A stretch of 64,000 nt of DNA from Bifidobacterium apousia (GCF_007559275.1 NZ_VMHK01000002.1:62001-126000), one strand, 5' to 3'; positions 18,639 through 27,943 are shown, counted from the first letter of the stretch. Translations and numbers: made by a program. Notes: a model not told the origin generated them from the letters alone.

Positions 18639-19259
18639 TTAGTCGCCGTTGGAGGAAAGAAGACGAATGCCGGCTTGGGCCATGGCCTTTCGAGCCTCGA
18701 CGCCCTGATCCTCGCTGACCGGGACAGTCATATCCTCGAAGACCGTGACCTGGTAGCCCAGCTTCGCGGCATCCAAGGCCGTTTCCTTGACGCAATGCGA
18801 TTCGGCGATGCCGACTACATCCACTTGGTCGACGCCAGCTTGCGCCAAGGCATCGGCCAGGGTGACCCCTGATGACTTGGCCGCAGCGAATTCCTCCCTG
18901 CTCTGGATCCGATCAGTGTTGTCTTCGATGCCTTCGAACCCGGAGTAGGCAGCTGAATACTGACCTTTTTTGAAGTGATGGGTGATGCCCAGCCCACGAA
19001 TACTCGGATGCAGTTCTGCCCCGGGCGAGCCCGCTACGCCATGTCTGGGCCAGGTGTCCACAAAATCCGGGTGATCGGACCAATGAGATCCGGGTTCGAT
19101 ATGCCAATCCTGGGTGGTGGCCATGTAGGCGTAGTCCTTGGCATGGCTGTGGACATAGTCGGCGATTTTGCCAGCTGTGGCGTTACCTCCCTCGACTCCC
19201 AGTTCACCTCCTTCGCAGAAGGTCGGTTGAACATCCACGACGATCAAAGCCTTGGACAT
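18639..19259 (-). CDS. pncA: Nicotinamidase (pyrazinamidase), 206 aa
   Basis: Hydrolyses nicotinamide to nicotinate and ammonia for NAD salvage. The cysteine-hydrolase triad is complete: Asp9 in ALIVVDVQ, Lys97/98 in HHFKKGQY and Cys156 in ESHCVKETALDA. The metal-site residues Asp51, His53 and His59 lie in TQDWHIEPGSHW. Length fits the family. The ATG at 19259 has GGGAG eight bases upstream; the in-frame GTG at 19268 overlaps that site and was rejected. Monocistronic between an SDR gene (convergent) and an acetyltransferase gene (divergent). Confidence 0.92.
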   Translation of the reverse strand: MSKALIVVDVQPTFCEGGELGVEGGNATAGKIADYVHSHAKDYAYMATTQDWHIEPGSHWSDHPDFVDTWPRHGVAGSPGAELHPSIRGLGITHHFKKGQYSAAYSGFEGIEDNTDRIQSREEFAAAKSSGVTLADALAQAGVDQVDVVGIAESHCVKETALDAAKLGYQVTVFEDMTVPVSEDQGVEARKAMAQAGIRLLSSNGD

Positions 19260-19612
19260 GGTGATCACTCCCTTGGTCGATGCTGACGGTAGGCAGAGGG
19301 AATACCGGGTGAAGCTCCACGAACATTCCTCTTATGCAGCAGTTTACTTTTCGTGGACGGGTCAGGCTTTCGGCTTTGGGTCATGTGGACGAATATGCCT
19401 AAGAATTGCCCTCATGTGTACAAGATGGCAAGGCTGGTAACAACGGGGATTGAATGTGAGCCTTGTAGGTGGATTCATGCGGATTGCCAGGGTGTTTGCT
19501 TGGTATCCTGAGTGCCAGGATTGTACGGGGTTATGGCCGGTGCTTCTTTTTCAGCCTGTCTCTTCACTGCCAAGGCGGAGTCAAGCATCATCCCAAAGGA
19601 GAAGATGCGAAT

Positions 19613-20383
19613 ATGAGGATCAATGAGTTCGGACAGCCCATAGGTGACGCGGTTTCGTTTGCGGGGACCATGATGCCGAAACCTGTCGAGTTGATAGGCA
19701 GGACCGTTCTGGTGGTGCCTTTGGATGCGAACCAAGGCAATGCCTTCTATGAGCGGATTTTCGGTCCGGATTGTGACGAAGCCATCATGACCTACAGCAC
19801 CCACGATCTCTACCCTGATAGACCAGCATTCGACTCAGACTTCACATCCATGATTGAAAGCCGGGATCCGCTCTTCTTTGCTATTGTCCGCAAGCGGCCT
19901 GCATCTGAACCTGGTGTCGGTCAGTCTGCAGGTGTGAAGGACGTGGATATACGGAAGCATGTGCAGTTTCATGATTCGTCGGATCTGTTGGGCATGTATG
20001 CTCTGATGCGGATTCGGGCGGATATGGGGAGCGTCGAGATGGGCCATGTCATCTATACCAGGGAGCTGCAGAGAAGCAGACAGGCCACCGAGGCCCAGTA
20101 TCTGATGGCTCGGCATGTCTTCGAGGACTTGGGCTATCGCCGATACGAGTGGAAGTGCGACAGCCTCAACGCGCCCTCGCGGGCAGCTGCGCTGAGGCTG
20201 GGGTTCAAGGCTGAAGGCCGGTTCAGAAACGACATGGTCTATAAGGGCCGAACTCGCGATACGGATTGGTTTTCCATATTGGATAGTGAATGGCCGGCAG
20301 TGAAAGAGCGGTTGGAGACCTGGCTGGATGATGCCAATTTCGATGAGGATGGCAGGCAGAAGCGCCGTCTGCAAGATTGCTGA
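19613..20383 (+). CDS. GNAT family N-acetyltransferase, 256 aa
   Basis: A cytosolic acetyl-CoA-dependent acetyltransferase of the GNAT superfamily. The core (about residues 60-225) shows strand 4 EMGHVIYTRELQRSRQATEAQYLMARHVF, where the usual acetyl-CoA-binding arch is followed by a helix, then YRRYEWKCDSLNAPSRAAALRLGFKAEGRF, the typical GNAT motif B for RimJ/RimL-like enzymes. The ATG at 19613 follows AAAGGAGA; the frame extends upstream by 48 residues without a better start. It converges on the UvrA-like gene 26 bases away. Substrate (protein N-terminus, amino acid or drug) unknown. Confidence 0.82.
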   Translation: MRINEFGQPIGDAVSFAGTMMPKPVELIGRTVLVVPLDANQGNAFYERIFGPDCDEAIMTYSTHDLYPDRPAFDSDFTSMIESRDPLFFAIVRKRPASEPGVGQSAGVKDVDIRKHVQFHDSSDLLGMYALMRIRADMGSVEMGHVIYTRELQRSRQATEAQYLMARHVFEDLGYRRYEWKCDSLNAPSRAAALRLGFKAEGRFRNDMVYKGRTRDTDWFSILDSEWPAVKERLETWLDDANFDEDGRQKRRLQDC

Positions 20384-20409
20384 ACTGTTGCTGATCTGAA
20401 TGCAGCTTC

Positions 20410-22683
20410 TTATGATCGCACTGCTGCATCCTTGATAAAGTCAAAATAGGCATTCATGGCTCGGGCTGTGGGAGTGTCATTGCGGCGCATCAGTGCAAGC
20501 GGAGCCCCTTCAAACAGCACCTTGCCTCCATCGTTTCCAGCTCCTGGACCCATGTCGATTACCCAGTCGGCCTGACCTATGAAGCGCAGGTTATGTTCTA
20601 TGGCGATGACAGTAAGACCTTTGTTGGCGATGAGGCTACGCAAGAGGGCAATCTGCTGCAGGATGTTGGATTCATGCAGGCCGCTGGTAGGCTCGTCCAA
20701 AATCATGGTCTCATGCATTCCTTCCTTGAGCAGTTTGGCCAGTTTGAGGCGTTGCAGCTCACCGCCCGAGAGCGTATCGAGGGCCTGCCCAATGGACAGG
20801 TAGGACAGCCCGACATCCTCCAGGGCCTGCATAGCTGGTCCCAGCGCCTCACAATATTGGTGCATGGCCTCGCTGGCAGTCAGTTTCAGCACCTGGGCGA
20901 TGTTGAGACCGCGGTATCTGGCGGACAGAGCCTGCGTTGAATACCTGGTTCCGTGGCAGCTTTCGCAGACAGTGCTGGTATCACCCATGTAAGCAATATC
21001 CAGGGTGACGACTCCCTTGCCCTTGCAAACCGGACAGGCTCCAGCAGCGTTGAATGAGAAGAGTGAGGGGGAATTACCTGTAGCCTTGGCGAAGGCTTTG
21101 CGCAGCTGGTCGAAGACGCCCAAGTAGGTCAGCAAGTTGGAACGTCCGCTGGCCTTGATCGGCTTCTGATCCAGGAGTATGGCATCATGCTGAGCCATGA
21201 AGCCTTCCTTGATCAGGGTGCTCTTACCTGAGCCGGCCACTCCGGTCACCACAGTCAGCATATGCCTAGGTATCTTGGCGCGGGCTTCTCTGACGTTGTG
21301 GGCAGTGACCTTGTCTATTGCATAGAAGCCTTGTGCAGGCGCTGCCGGTTCGTTTACTATGCCTGGATCTGACAGGGCTCTGCCCGTGGCTGTGCCGCTT
21401 TCCAACAGAGACCGGTGGTCCCCCTCGAAGACGATCTGTCCGCCTTCCGTGCCTGCTCCTGGCCCCATATCGACGATATGGTCGGCGATGGCGATGAGTT
21501 CAGGGTCATGATCCACGATTACCACCGTATTGCCCTTGTCCCGCAAACCTTTGAAGATTTTCCTGATCCCGGTCAGGTCATGGGGGTGCAAACCAACACT
21601 GGGTTCGTCGAAGATGTAGAGCACGTCATTCAAGGGGCTGTTCAGACAGTTGGCGATTTTCAGACGCTGCGCCTCTCCTCCGGAAAGCGTAGATGTGTCG
21701 CGCTCCAGGCTCAAGTAGCCCAGCCCAACCGTTATCAGGTTGGCTATCTTGCGTTTCAGGTCCTGCAGAATGGTCTCGGCCTGATTGTCGTGAATCTTCC
21801 CGAGCCAGTCCTGCAGGTCGGTCACGCTCATGGCGGAGCAGTCAGCTAAGTTCAGTCCGGCGATCCTTGCTGAGCGGACCTTGGCGTTGACTCTGGTCCC
21901 CTGGCAGTCGGGGCACCGGGTGATTCGTGTAACCTCCTCCAGCTCATGCTGGTATTTGCCATTGCTCTGGTTGATGAAGGTCTTGGTGATTCGGGGCACC
22001 AATCCTTCATACATGGCCGTCTTGTGCCAGCTGGGGCCAGGGTGTGCCGGTTTTTGCTTCTTGCCATAGAGCAGGAGGTCAAGGTCGCTGCTGGTCCACT
22101 CCCGTAGGGGCAGATCGTTGTCAAAGTAGCCTGAATCCGTATATCTGGTCAGTCTCCAGCCGCCCGGCTGAAAGGTGGGAAAATTGATGGCTCCCTGGTT
22201 CAGCGAGAGACCCATGTTCAGCAGGCGATCAAGCACCAGACTGCGTACAGTTCCCAGGCCCTGGCAGGTCGGACACATCCCCGCAGGATTGTTGAAGGAA
22301 TACATCATAGAGTAACCGATGAAGGGCTGGGCCATGCGGGAAAACAGCAGGCGTAGGGCAGTATAGATATCGGTGTAGGTGCCCACGGTTGAGCGGGCAT
22401 TGCCTGAGAGCTGCTTCTGGGTTACGACAATGGAGAAGGGCAGGTTGTCGATGCGCGCGACTTCCGCAGGCTCATACTTGGGCATGAGCTGCTGAATGTA
22501 GGAGCTGTAGCTGCGGTTGATCATGCGCTGTGACTCGGCTGCCAGCGTGGAAAACACGAGAGACGACTTTTCTGAACCCGACAGGCCGGTGACCACGGTG
22601 ATGGCCCGCTTTGGTATGGCCAGCGAGACTTGCTTGAGGTTGTGCGTGGAGGCCCGATCAATAAGAATGCACTCGGTCTTCAT
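20410..22683 (-). CDS. UvrA-like ABC ATPase (resistance type), 757 aa
   Basis: A soluble twin-cassette ATPase related to UvrA but shorter than the roughly 950 residues of true UvrA, matching the UvrA-like proteins linked with drug resistance. Seen in order: a first Walker A that reads GLSGSEKSS (33-41), a zinc-type CPTCQGLG motif, CPDCQGTR, signature LSGGEAQRLKIA, Walker B VLYIFDEPSVGLHP, a second Walker A GVAGSGKST, CPVCKGKG, signature LSGGELQRLKLA and TMILDEPTSGLH. Glu38 replaces the invariant glycine of the first P-loop. The gene starts inside the stop of a MarR gene (ATGA overlap), so the pair forms an operon that MarR probably represses. A role in nucleotide excision repair is less likely. 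Confidence 0.88.
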   Translation of the reverse strand: MKTECILIDRASTHNLKQVSLAIPKRAITVVTGLSGSEKSSLVFSTLAAESQRMINRSYSSYIQQLMPKYEPAEVARIDNLPFSIVVTQKQLSGNARSTVGTYTDIYTALRLLFSRMAQPFIGYSMMYSFNNPAGMCPTCQGLGTVRSLVLDRLLNMGLSLNQGAINFPTFQPGGWRLTRYTDSGYFDNDLPLREWTSSDLDLLLYGKKQKPAHPGPSWHKTAMYEGLVPRITKTFINQSNGKYQHELEEVTRITRCPDCQGTRVNAKVRSARIAGLNLADCSAMSVTDLQDWLGKIHDNQAETILQDLKRKIANLITVGLGYLSLERDTSTLSGGEAQRLKIANCLNSPLNDVLYIFDEPSVGLHPHDLTGIRKIFKGLRDKGNTVVIVDHDPELIAIADHIVDMGPGAGTEGGQIVFEGDHRSLLESGTATGRALSDPGIVNEPAAPAQGFYAIDKVTAHNVREARAKIPRHMLTVVTGVAGSGKSTLIKEGFMAQHDAILLDQKPIKASGRSNLLTYLGVFDQLRKAFAKATGNSPSLFSFNAAGACPVCKGKGVVTLDIAYMGDTSTVCESCHGTRYSTQALSARYRGLNIAQVLKLTASEAMHQYCEALGPAMQALEDVGLSYLSIGQALDTLSGGELQRLKLAKLLKEGMHETMILDEPTSGLHESNILQQIALLRSLIANKGLTVIAIEHNLRFIGQADWVIDMGPGAGNDGGKVLFEGAPLALMRRNDTPTARAMNAYFDFIKDAAVRS

Positions 22684-23117
22684 CGGTCGACCCGCTCCTG
22701 GCGCAGCTTGGCGATAAGGCTGTTGGCAAGAGCTGTGAACTCTTCCTGCTCGTCTTCGGACCAGACCTGTCGGGCATCCTCCTCGAGGGTCTTGTGCTGT
22801 TGATCGATGATGCCGAGCATGTCCCGGCCATCCGGGGTCAGGCTGGTTTCCAGCTCGCGCCGGTCATGAGTATCGGGCGTTTGTTTGATATATCCGAGGT
22901 CGCGCAGCGTGCTCAGGTTCTTGGAGATCTTGGATCGGCTCATGCTGAGCCGTTGGCCAATCTGTGAGGGAGTGGACGCTCCTGTGCGCAGAATGGTGAG
23001 GATGTCGAACTGTTGCCAAGTAATGTTCCCCGGATTGACCCTGTTGCGCTCTGCTACGAATTCGCACTGCAGATACATGAGCGCATCGTAGAGGGAGGAC
23101 GGCTTATTTGATTTCAT
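22680..23117 (-). CDS. MarR family regulator of the UvrA-like gene, 145 aa
   Basis: A winged-helix repressor-type protein. The recognition region is ASTPSQIGQRLSMSRSKISKNLSTLRDLGYI followed by the wing TPDTHDRRELETSLT, whose DRR is the MarR hallmark. Length is typical. The ATG at 23117 has no Shine-Dalgarno site; instead TATGAT lies 12 bases upstream, suggesting a very short leader. Repeats of GAAACTAT cover the start region, which fits autoregulation. It is translationally coupled to the UvrA-like ATPase gene. The inducer is unknown, probably a drug-like compound. Confidence 0.88.
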   Translation of the reverse strand: MKSNKPSSLYDALMYLQCEFVAERNRVNPGNITWQQFDILTILRTGASTPSQIGQRLSMSRSKISKNLSTLRDLGYIKQTPDTHDRRELETSLTPDGRDMLGIIDQQHKTLEEDARQVWSEDEQEEFTALANSLIAKLRQERVDR

Positions 23118-23118
23118 T

Positions 23119-23147
23119 ATAGAAACTATATCATATCGGAAACTATC
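23119..23147 (-). promoter_or_regulatory. Putative operator/promoter of the MarR-uvrA-like operon
   Basis: GAAACTAT occurs at 23122-23129 and 23139-23146, spaced by 17 bases, and the first copy lies in the small palindrome ATAG-AAA-CTAT (23119-23129). Read on the minus strand, TATGAT between the repeats could be the -10. The sites would block transcription when MarR binds. Confidence 0.5.
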
Positions 23148-23670
23148 TATTGCCCGGATAGGCAGTTACGCTCTGGCTTCGGTCTTGTCTGACTGTATCG
23201 GACCGATGAAGTCGGGTCTCAGGAGGTTCGATATTCGCTGTGTTTTGTTGAAATAGCGCAGGATATTTCATGGAACGCTTAATCGACTTTCTGTGCAAAG
23301 GACGCTCTTGCATGCCTTCATTGTTGCTTGTAAGAGCTTCTTGCATGAGAGTAGGCGTGTGTTTGCCGGGTGGATCCCTTGAGGCGGGTTAGCGGTTCTT
23401 TGTGTCGGTTGCTCCAAGGCAAAGAGGGGCTATGGGACTCAAGGCTCGTGATTTGTTGACAGGGGGTGGTGGGACGGAGTGTCAACTTATCGCCCTATCA
23501 GTTTTGCTTAGTCGGTCGGTTATGCAGAACAACGATACTGACACCTCAATGCCAGGTAAGCCAGCATGTCCACCGGTCGGAGAGGCTGAGCTATGGCTCT
23601 TCTTTGGCTCGAGCATCCCCTTGCCTCCTGTATTACGAACGTTGTTGGATAGGTTTTGTAGTTCTTTGAT

Positions 23671-23713
23671 TTGACAGCCAGGCTTTCTTTGTTAATAATG
23701 TAGCACGCTACAT
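23671..23713 (+). promoter_or_regulatory. Promoter and MarR-type operator of the second MarR-MFS operon
   Basis: TTGACA (23671-23676) is followed after 16-17 bases by TAATAAT (23693-23699). The palindrome ATGTAGC-AC-GCTACAT (23698-23713) starts within the -10 and covers the expected start point, a placement that suits repression by the MarR protein encoded just downstream. Confidence 0.7.
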
Positions 23714-23732
23714 TTTAGGGAGGCGGTAACTT

Positions 23733-24182
23733 TTGGAGCTCTCGGAGAAGCGGCCAGAGGGACTGGTCAAAATAGCCAACACTCTGCTGGAAAAGCACAT
23801 GAATGAGTGTGTGCGGAGCATCTTTCCCAATCTGACTGGTCCTCAGTTTGTCATGGTCTATTACCTGTATGAGCAGGAGGGCCTGGAGGTGACGCAGAAG
23901 ACGGTGGGCGACAGGTTCCGTTTGAGCCATCCCACGGTTCGGGGAGTTGTCAAACGGCTGGTCAAGGCAGGATGGTTGACGGCAAAGCCTCAGACTGATG
24001 ACCGACGTCAGATGGTTCTTGAGCTTACCGGACATGCGCGCAATGAGCTGGATGCCCACCAGGTCGAGATCCGGCATGCATTGGAGGCCACGGGCAAGCT
24101 TGCCTTGAAAGGGTTCGATGAGCAGGAGAGCAGACAGCTAGTCGGCTACCTGGAACGAATCATTAGAAACATGGAATCCTGA
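23733..24182 (+). CDS. MarR family regulator of an MFS efflux gene, 149 aa
   Basis: A winged-helix MarR-type repressor. The recognition helix region is TQKTVGDRFRLSHPTVRGVVKRLVKAGWL, and the wing QTDDRRQMVLELT carries the DRR motif. The start is a TTG at 23733 preceded by AGGGAGGCGG; no ATG or GTG nearby has such a signal. Downstream after 63 bases comes an MFS drug exporter in the same direction, the usual MarR-efflux pairing, and a perfect palindrome overlaps its promoter. It probably represses itself and the pump until a toxic ligand binds. Confidence 0.87.
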   Translation: MELSEKRPEGLVKIANTLLEKHMNECVRSIFPNLTGPQFVMVYYLYEQEGLEVTQKTVGDRFRLSHPTVRGVVKRLVKAGWLTAKPQTDDRRQMVLELTGHARNELDAHQVEIRHALEATGKLALKGFDEQESRQLVGYLERIIRNMES

Positions 24183-24245
24183 TCTGCTTTTAGTTGGATC
24201 ACGTAGGCTTCGGACCGAGTCGGTGAAGGACAGGGAGGATGCGGT

Positions 24246-25679
24246 ATGAATAAGGATAGCGGCGAAGGGGAAGGCAGCCAAGGCGGGGCTGAGGGAAGTC
24301 GCACTGCGATGATGGGCACGCTTTTGGCAGGGGCTTTCCTGGCCTTGATGGCGGAGACTTTCCTTAACAATGCTCTGCCCACCATCATGGCGGAATTCCA
24401 TGTGTCCCAATCCACTGCTCAGTGGCTGAGCACCTCCTACCTGTTGGTGGTGGGGCTGATGATACCCGTATCGGCTTGGGTGTTTTCCAACTTCCGATCC
24501 AAGCACACCTTTATGGTCCTGATGGCTATTTTTCTGACCGGCTCCCTGGTCTGTGTCTTCTCCGAAGGGCATTTCGCGCTGTTGTTGGCGGGCAGGATCA
24601 TCCAGGCTGTGGCCGCTGGATCGTTGATGCCTTTCATTCAGAATGTGGTGCTGCTGCTTTTCCCGCCGGATAGGCGCGGTGTGGCCTTGGGCATGGTGGG
24701 CCTGGTGGTGGCCTTAGGTCCTACGGTTGGCCCCACGCTCTCAGGGTTTGTTTTGGAGCACTGGTCCTGGAGGGCTTTGTTTGTGCTGCTTGCTGCCTTG
24801 AGCGCTGCGATTCTGGTGGCCTCGTTCTTCTTGGTCTACACGGTCAACCGCCAGGTGAGAACCCGGCTGGACACGCCTTCCGTGGTTTACTCCTGCCTGG
24901 GTTTCGGGCTCATTCTGTACGCCCTGTCCGCCATTGGGGAGGCGGGCGGTGCCTCAGTGCTTGACCTCGGATTGCTTCTGGCCGGCTTGCTGGTGGTGGC
25001 CCTGTTCTGTCGGCGTCAGCTGCTTCTGGAGTCTCCGCTGGTGAATTTGCGAGTTTTCACGAATGCCATCTTCAATCTGACCAGTCTGCTGAGCACCCTG
25101 AGCAACATCGCCATGGTCGGTGTGGAGCTGGTCCTTCCTCTCTATTTGCAGAATACGCGCGGGTCAAGCGCGCTCACCTCTGGTCTGGTCATGCTGCCGG
25201 GAGCCATTGTCATGGGCATATTCAACCCTCTCTCTGGTCTGATCTATCAAAGAATCGGAGCGAGGAAGATTTCCCTTTTGGGGTACACGGTGCTGCTGGC
25301 CGGAACCTTGCCGATGATATGGTTCGGCACCACTACCAGTCTTATTGTGATCGCCTTCTCTTATGCTCTGCGCCTGGCAGGAGTGGCACTGGTCATGATG
25401 ACCACTTTCACCGAGGGCATCAACGCTCTGCCGACGGAACTTACGGCTCATGGCAACGCGGCTGCCTCGACTGTCCGTCAGGTGGGCGGTTCGCTCGGTA
25501 CGGCCGCCGCTATGATGATCGTAACCATCGGTTCCCAGCGTGGCAGTCTCAGTGGAGCCACGACAGCCCAGGCTCTCGACCAGGGCTACCAATGGGCTTT
25601 CATCTTCCTTGCAGTCATAGCCCTGATCGGCCTATGCGGCTCGCTCTTCCTTAAACCGAACAGAACTACGACTGAGTAA
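24246..25679 (+). CDS. MFS multidrug efflux transporter, DHA2 (14-helix) family, 477 aa
   Basis: A proton-driven exporter in the cell membrane. Helix 1 contains MAETFLNNALPTIMAEF, a variant of the LDxTIVNVALP motif of the DHA2 branch; QWLSTSYLLVVGLMIPVSAWVF follows, then the antiporter motif GLVVALGPTVGPTLSGFVL in helix 5. About 14 hydrophobic segments are present. The ATG at 24246 follows GGGAGGATGCGGT. It lies in an operon behind a MarR regulator, so it probably exports the compound sensed by that regulator. Drug specificity cannot be read from the sequence. Confidence 0.9.
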   Translation: MNKDSGEGEGSQGGAEGSRTAMMGTLLAGAFLALMAETFLNNALPTIMAEFHVSQSTAQWLSTSYLLVVGLMIPVSAWVFSNFRSKHTFMVLMAIFLTGSLVCVFSEGHFALLLAGRIIQAVAAGSLMPFIQNVVLLLFPPDRRGVALGMVGLVVALGPTVGPTLSGFVLEHWSWRALFVLLAALSAAILVASFFLVYTVNRQVRTRLDTPSVVYSCLGFGLILYALSAIGEAGGASVLDLGLLLAGLLVVALFCRRQLLLESPLVNLRVFTNAIFNLTSLLSTLSNIAMVGVELVLPLYLQNTRGSSALTSGLVMLPGAIVMGIFNPLSGLIYQRIGARKISLLGYTVLLAGTLPMIWFGTTTSLIVIAFSYALRLAGVALVMMTTFTEGINALPTELTAHGNAAASTVRQVGGSLGTAAAMMIVTIGSQRGSLSGATTAQALDQGYQWAFIFLAVIALIGLCGSLFLKPNRTTTE

Positions 25680-26286
25680 GAAAGGTGTCTTTTCGCTTTC
25701 AAAGCAGGGACCGTTGCTGACATCGATTGGCTCATGATGCCAACGAGCAGGGATACAGGCATCGGTCATAATTTGATACTTAAAAAGGTATGACGCTTAT
25801 ATAGATGTGCGAAATGGAAATTGATATGATGCCGATCATTACATTTGCAGATCGTATAACCTTCAGTCTGCTGTGGACGCACTCAGCGCTCAGACCAGAA
25901 GAGGCGCCTATCAGCCTGTCCAGGAAGCGACCGGTGATTCGCTTAAGTAAGATCACCCGTCGCAAAGATCTATGGGTGCCAACTTGTAGCCGGTGACGGG
26001 GCTGAGCGTATCCTCTCTCGCGTTTGCCGTAAGTCTTCAACGGCATGGCCTTGAACTTTCTTTGTCTCGCCCATGCTCGCAGCGTCTGGTCGCCTCCGGA
26101 CATCACTGTCTTGCGAGGCACTTAGGTGATGAGGCCTCTTCTGGCAACAAGACCGCCTAGCTCACTATATTAAACGAACGGATAAGATCAAACAAAGTGG
26201 AAGATCAGGGGATCGATAGCGTAAAGGATGACAATACCGATATTCTGCATACAAAAAGAGTCTTGGGCCACTGTCCAAGACTCCGC
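25680..26286. other. 607-base stretch without a supported gene, beside tRNA-Ser
   Basis: A 113-codon frame runs on the minus strand (25780-26121), but it has no ribosome-binding site, a strongly basic odd composition and no family likeness. The stretch may be degraded sequence. Its 3' neighbour is a tRNA gene, a common insertion point for mobile DNA, but no integrase or flanking repeat was seen. Confidence 0.4.
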
Positions 26287-26374
26287 TGGCGGAGGATACG
26301 AGATTCGAACTCGTGAGGGCGTGAACCCAACACGCTTTCCAAGCGTGCGCCATAGACCACTAGGCGAATCCTCC
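26287..26374 (-). tRNA. tRNA-Ser (GGA anticodon)
   Basis: The minus strand folds as a class II tRNA. The acceptor stem GGAGGAT pairs with ATCCTCC, the anticodon stem CACGC/GCGTG encloses the loop TTGGAAA (anticodon GGA), there is a long variable arm as in tRNA-Ser, and the T-arm has GAGTTCGAATCTC. The discriminator is G and the CCA end is encoded. Confidence 0.95.
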
Positions 26375-26429
26375 AAGGCTGCAATGAATGGGGCCGTAGC
26401 CTACGTGACCCTGATCAAGGCAACTAGGA

Positions 26430-26493
26430 AATAATAACACAGGGCGGGGATTGCAAGCCAGTTCAGACGTGTCGCCGACAGTTCCCGCCCTGT
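26430..26493 (-). terminator. Terminator of the catalase gene
   Basis: CCCGCCCTGT (26484-26493) and ACAGGGCGGG (26439-26448) form a perfect 10-bp stem with a long loop of 35 bases, starting 7 bases after the catalase stop. On the minus strand it is followed by the T-rich GTTATTATTT. Confidence 0.65.
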
Positions 26494-26500
26494 TCTTGTA

Positions 26501-27943
26501 TTACTTGATCTGATCCATGGAAAGGCCAAGAGCCTCAGCCACGCGCTGGCCGTACTCCGGGTCAGCCTGGTAGAACTGCCTGGTCTCGAGAACCTGGATC
26601 TCCTGGTCATCGACAGAGCCCAGGGTGTTCTTGATGGTCTGTATCAGGCGGTCTTTCTCTTCCGGGCTCATCAGCCTATAGAGACGGCCGGCCGCGGAAT
26701 AGTAGTCATTGTCATAGGGGCGGGAGTACTCGGTCTGCCCTTGGACGGCATCGCTGTGCATTTTGGCATCGTTGTCTTCCACGGGGCCGCCCTTGCTGTT
26801 GGGCTCGTAGTTGACCGATCCATCCTGACCCTGGGACATGAACCCATCGCGCTCGTAGTTGTGGACCTCATTGACTGGGCGGTTGATGGGCAGCTGTTCG
26901 TAGTTGGCGCCCAGACGGTAACGTTCGGCGTCCTTGTACCCGAAAAGACGGCCCTGCAGCAGCTTGTCGGGGGAAGGCTCAATGCCAGGGACGAAGTTGG
27001 CGGGGGAGAAGGCGGCTTCCTCCACATCATCAAAGTAGTTGGTCGGGTTGGTGTCCAGCACGAACTCGCCTATCTCAATGCGCGGATAGTCCTTCTTGGA
27101 GACCACCTTGGTCACGTCGAAGATATCGTCCTTGTAGTCCAGGCCCTCCTGGTAAGGAAGGATCTGCACGCAGACCTTCCACTTGGGGTAGTCGCCCCTG
27201 TCGATGGCATCGTAAAGATCATGCAGGAGGAAGTCCGTGTCCTCGGAGGCGACCTTGGCGGCGGTCTCGTCGGTCATGTTCTTCACGCCCTGCTCGCTCA
27301 GGAAGTGGTACTTGACCCAGAACTGCTCGCCTTTCGCGTTGACCCACTTGAAGGTGTGGCTTCCGTAGCCGTTCATGTTCCGGTAGCTGGCAGGGTTGCC
27401 CCTGTCACCCATCAGATAGGTGACCTGGTGGACAGACTCAGGGGAGTGCGACCAGAAGTCCCACTGCATCTCCTGGCTGCGCAGGTGGGTGGCCGGGTCG
27501 CGCTTCTGCGAGTGGATGAAGTCGGGGAACTTCAGGGGGTCGTTGACGAAGAATATGGGCGTGTTATTGCCCACCACGTCGTAGTTGCCCTCCTGCGTGT
27601 AGAAGCGCAGGGCGAAACCGCGCACGTCACGCAGGGTGTCGGGATAACCGGATTCACCGGCCACCTGGGAGAAGCGCAGCAGAATGGGCGTGGTCTTGCC
27701 GGCTCCGTTGAATACGTCGGCCTTGGTGTAGGCGCTCATGTCCTTGGTCAAGGTGAAGGTTCCCTTGGCCCCAGCCCCCTTGGCGTGGACTACGCGCTCT
27801 GGTATGCGCTCGCGGTTGAAGTGGGCCAGCTTTTCGAGGAGCTGGTAGTCCTGCATGAGGATGGGTCCGCGGGTGCCCGCCGTCTGGCTATGGTTGTTGT
27901 CTGCCCAGGGCTGCCCTTCGTTGGTAGTAAGTTTGTCGTTCAT
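26501..27943 (-). CDS. katA: Heme catalase, 480 aa
   Basis: Decomposes hydrogen peroxide to water and oxygen in the cytosol. A monofunctional small-subunit heme catalase: catalytic His53 lies in [20 protein letters not shown], the catalytic Asn in [10 protein letters not shown] (about 126), and the proximal heme-ligand Tyr in [14 protein letters not shown]. Substrate-channel motifs such as [12 protein letters not shown] and the NADPH-type core are present. The ATG at 27943 follows AGAGGA at 11 bases; the frame extends 29 residues upstream without motif support. Catalase is rare in bifidobacteria but known in B. asteroides. Adjacent genes for manganese import and its regulator suggest a shared oxidative-stress role. 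Heme must come from the cell or the host; no heme genes are in the window. Confidence 0.95.
   Translation of the reverse strand: MNDKLTTNEGQPWADNNHSQTAGTRGPILMQDYQLLEKLAHFNRERIPERVVHAKGAGAKGTFTLTKDMSAYTKADVFNGAGKTTPILLRFSQVAGESGYPDTLRDVRGFALRFYTQEGNYDVVGNNTPIFFVNDPLKFPDFIHSQKRDPATHLRSQEMQWDFWSHSPESVHQVTYLMGDRGNPASYRNMNGYGSHTFKWVNAKGEQFWVKYHFLSEQGVKNMTDETAAKVASEDTDFLLHDLYDAIDRGDYPKWKVCVQILPYQEGLDYKDDIFDVTKVVSKKDYPRIEIGEFVLDTNPTNYFDDVEEAAFSPANFVPGIEPSPDKLLQGRLFGYKDAERYRLGANYEQLPINRPVNEVHNYERDGFMSQGQDGSVNYEPNSKGGPVEDNDAKMHSDAVQGQTEYSRPYDNDYYSAAGRLYRLMSPEEKDRLIQTIKNTLGSVDDQEIQVLETRQFYQADPEYGQRVAEALGLSMDQIK

Larger units (their letters stand above)
23118..23732. other. 615-base region between two divergent MarR genes
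   Basis: The ends carry the promoter/operator of each MarR gene (listed separately). The middle 500 bases hold no convincing gene. A short repeat is visible: GCTCTTGCATG and CTTCTTGCATG on either side of about 23320. Confidence 0.4.

Noticed and set aside
23402-23674. 90-codon plus-strand frame between the MarR genes
   Set aside because: No start signal and no domain; it ends in the promoter of the second MarR gene.
25780-26121. 113-codon minus-strand frame beside tRNA-Ser
   Set aside because: No start signal and no recognisable domain; the basic composition may be accidental or a degraded remnant.
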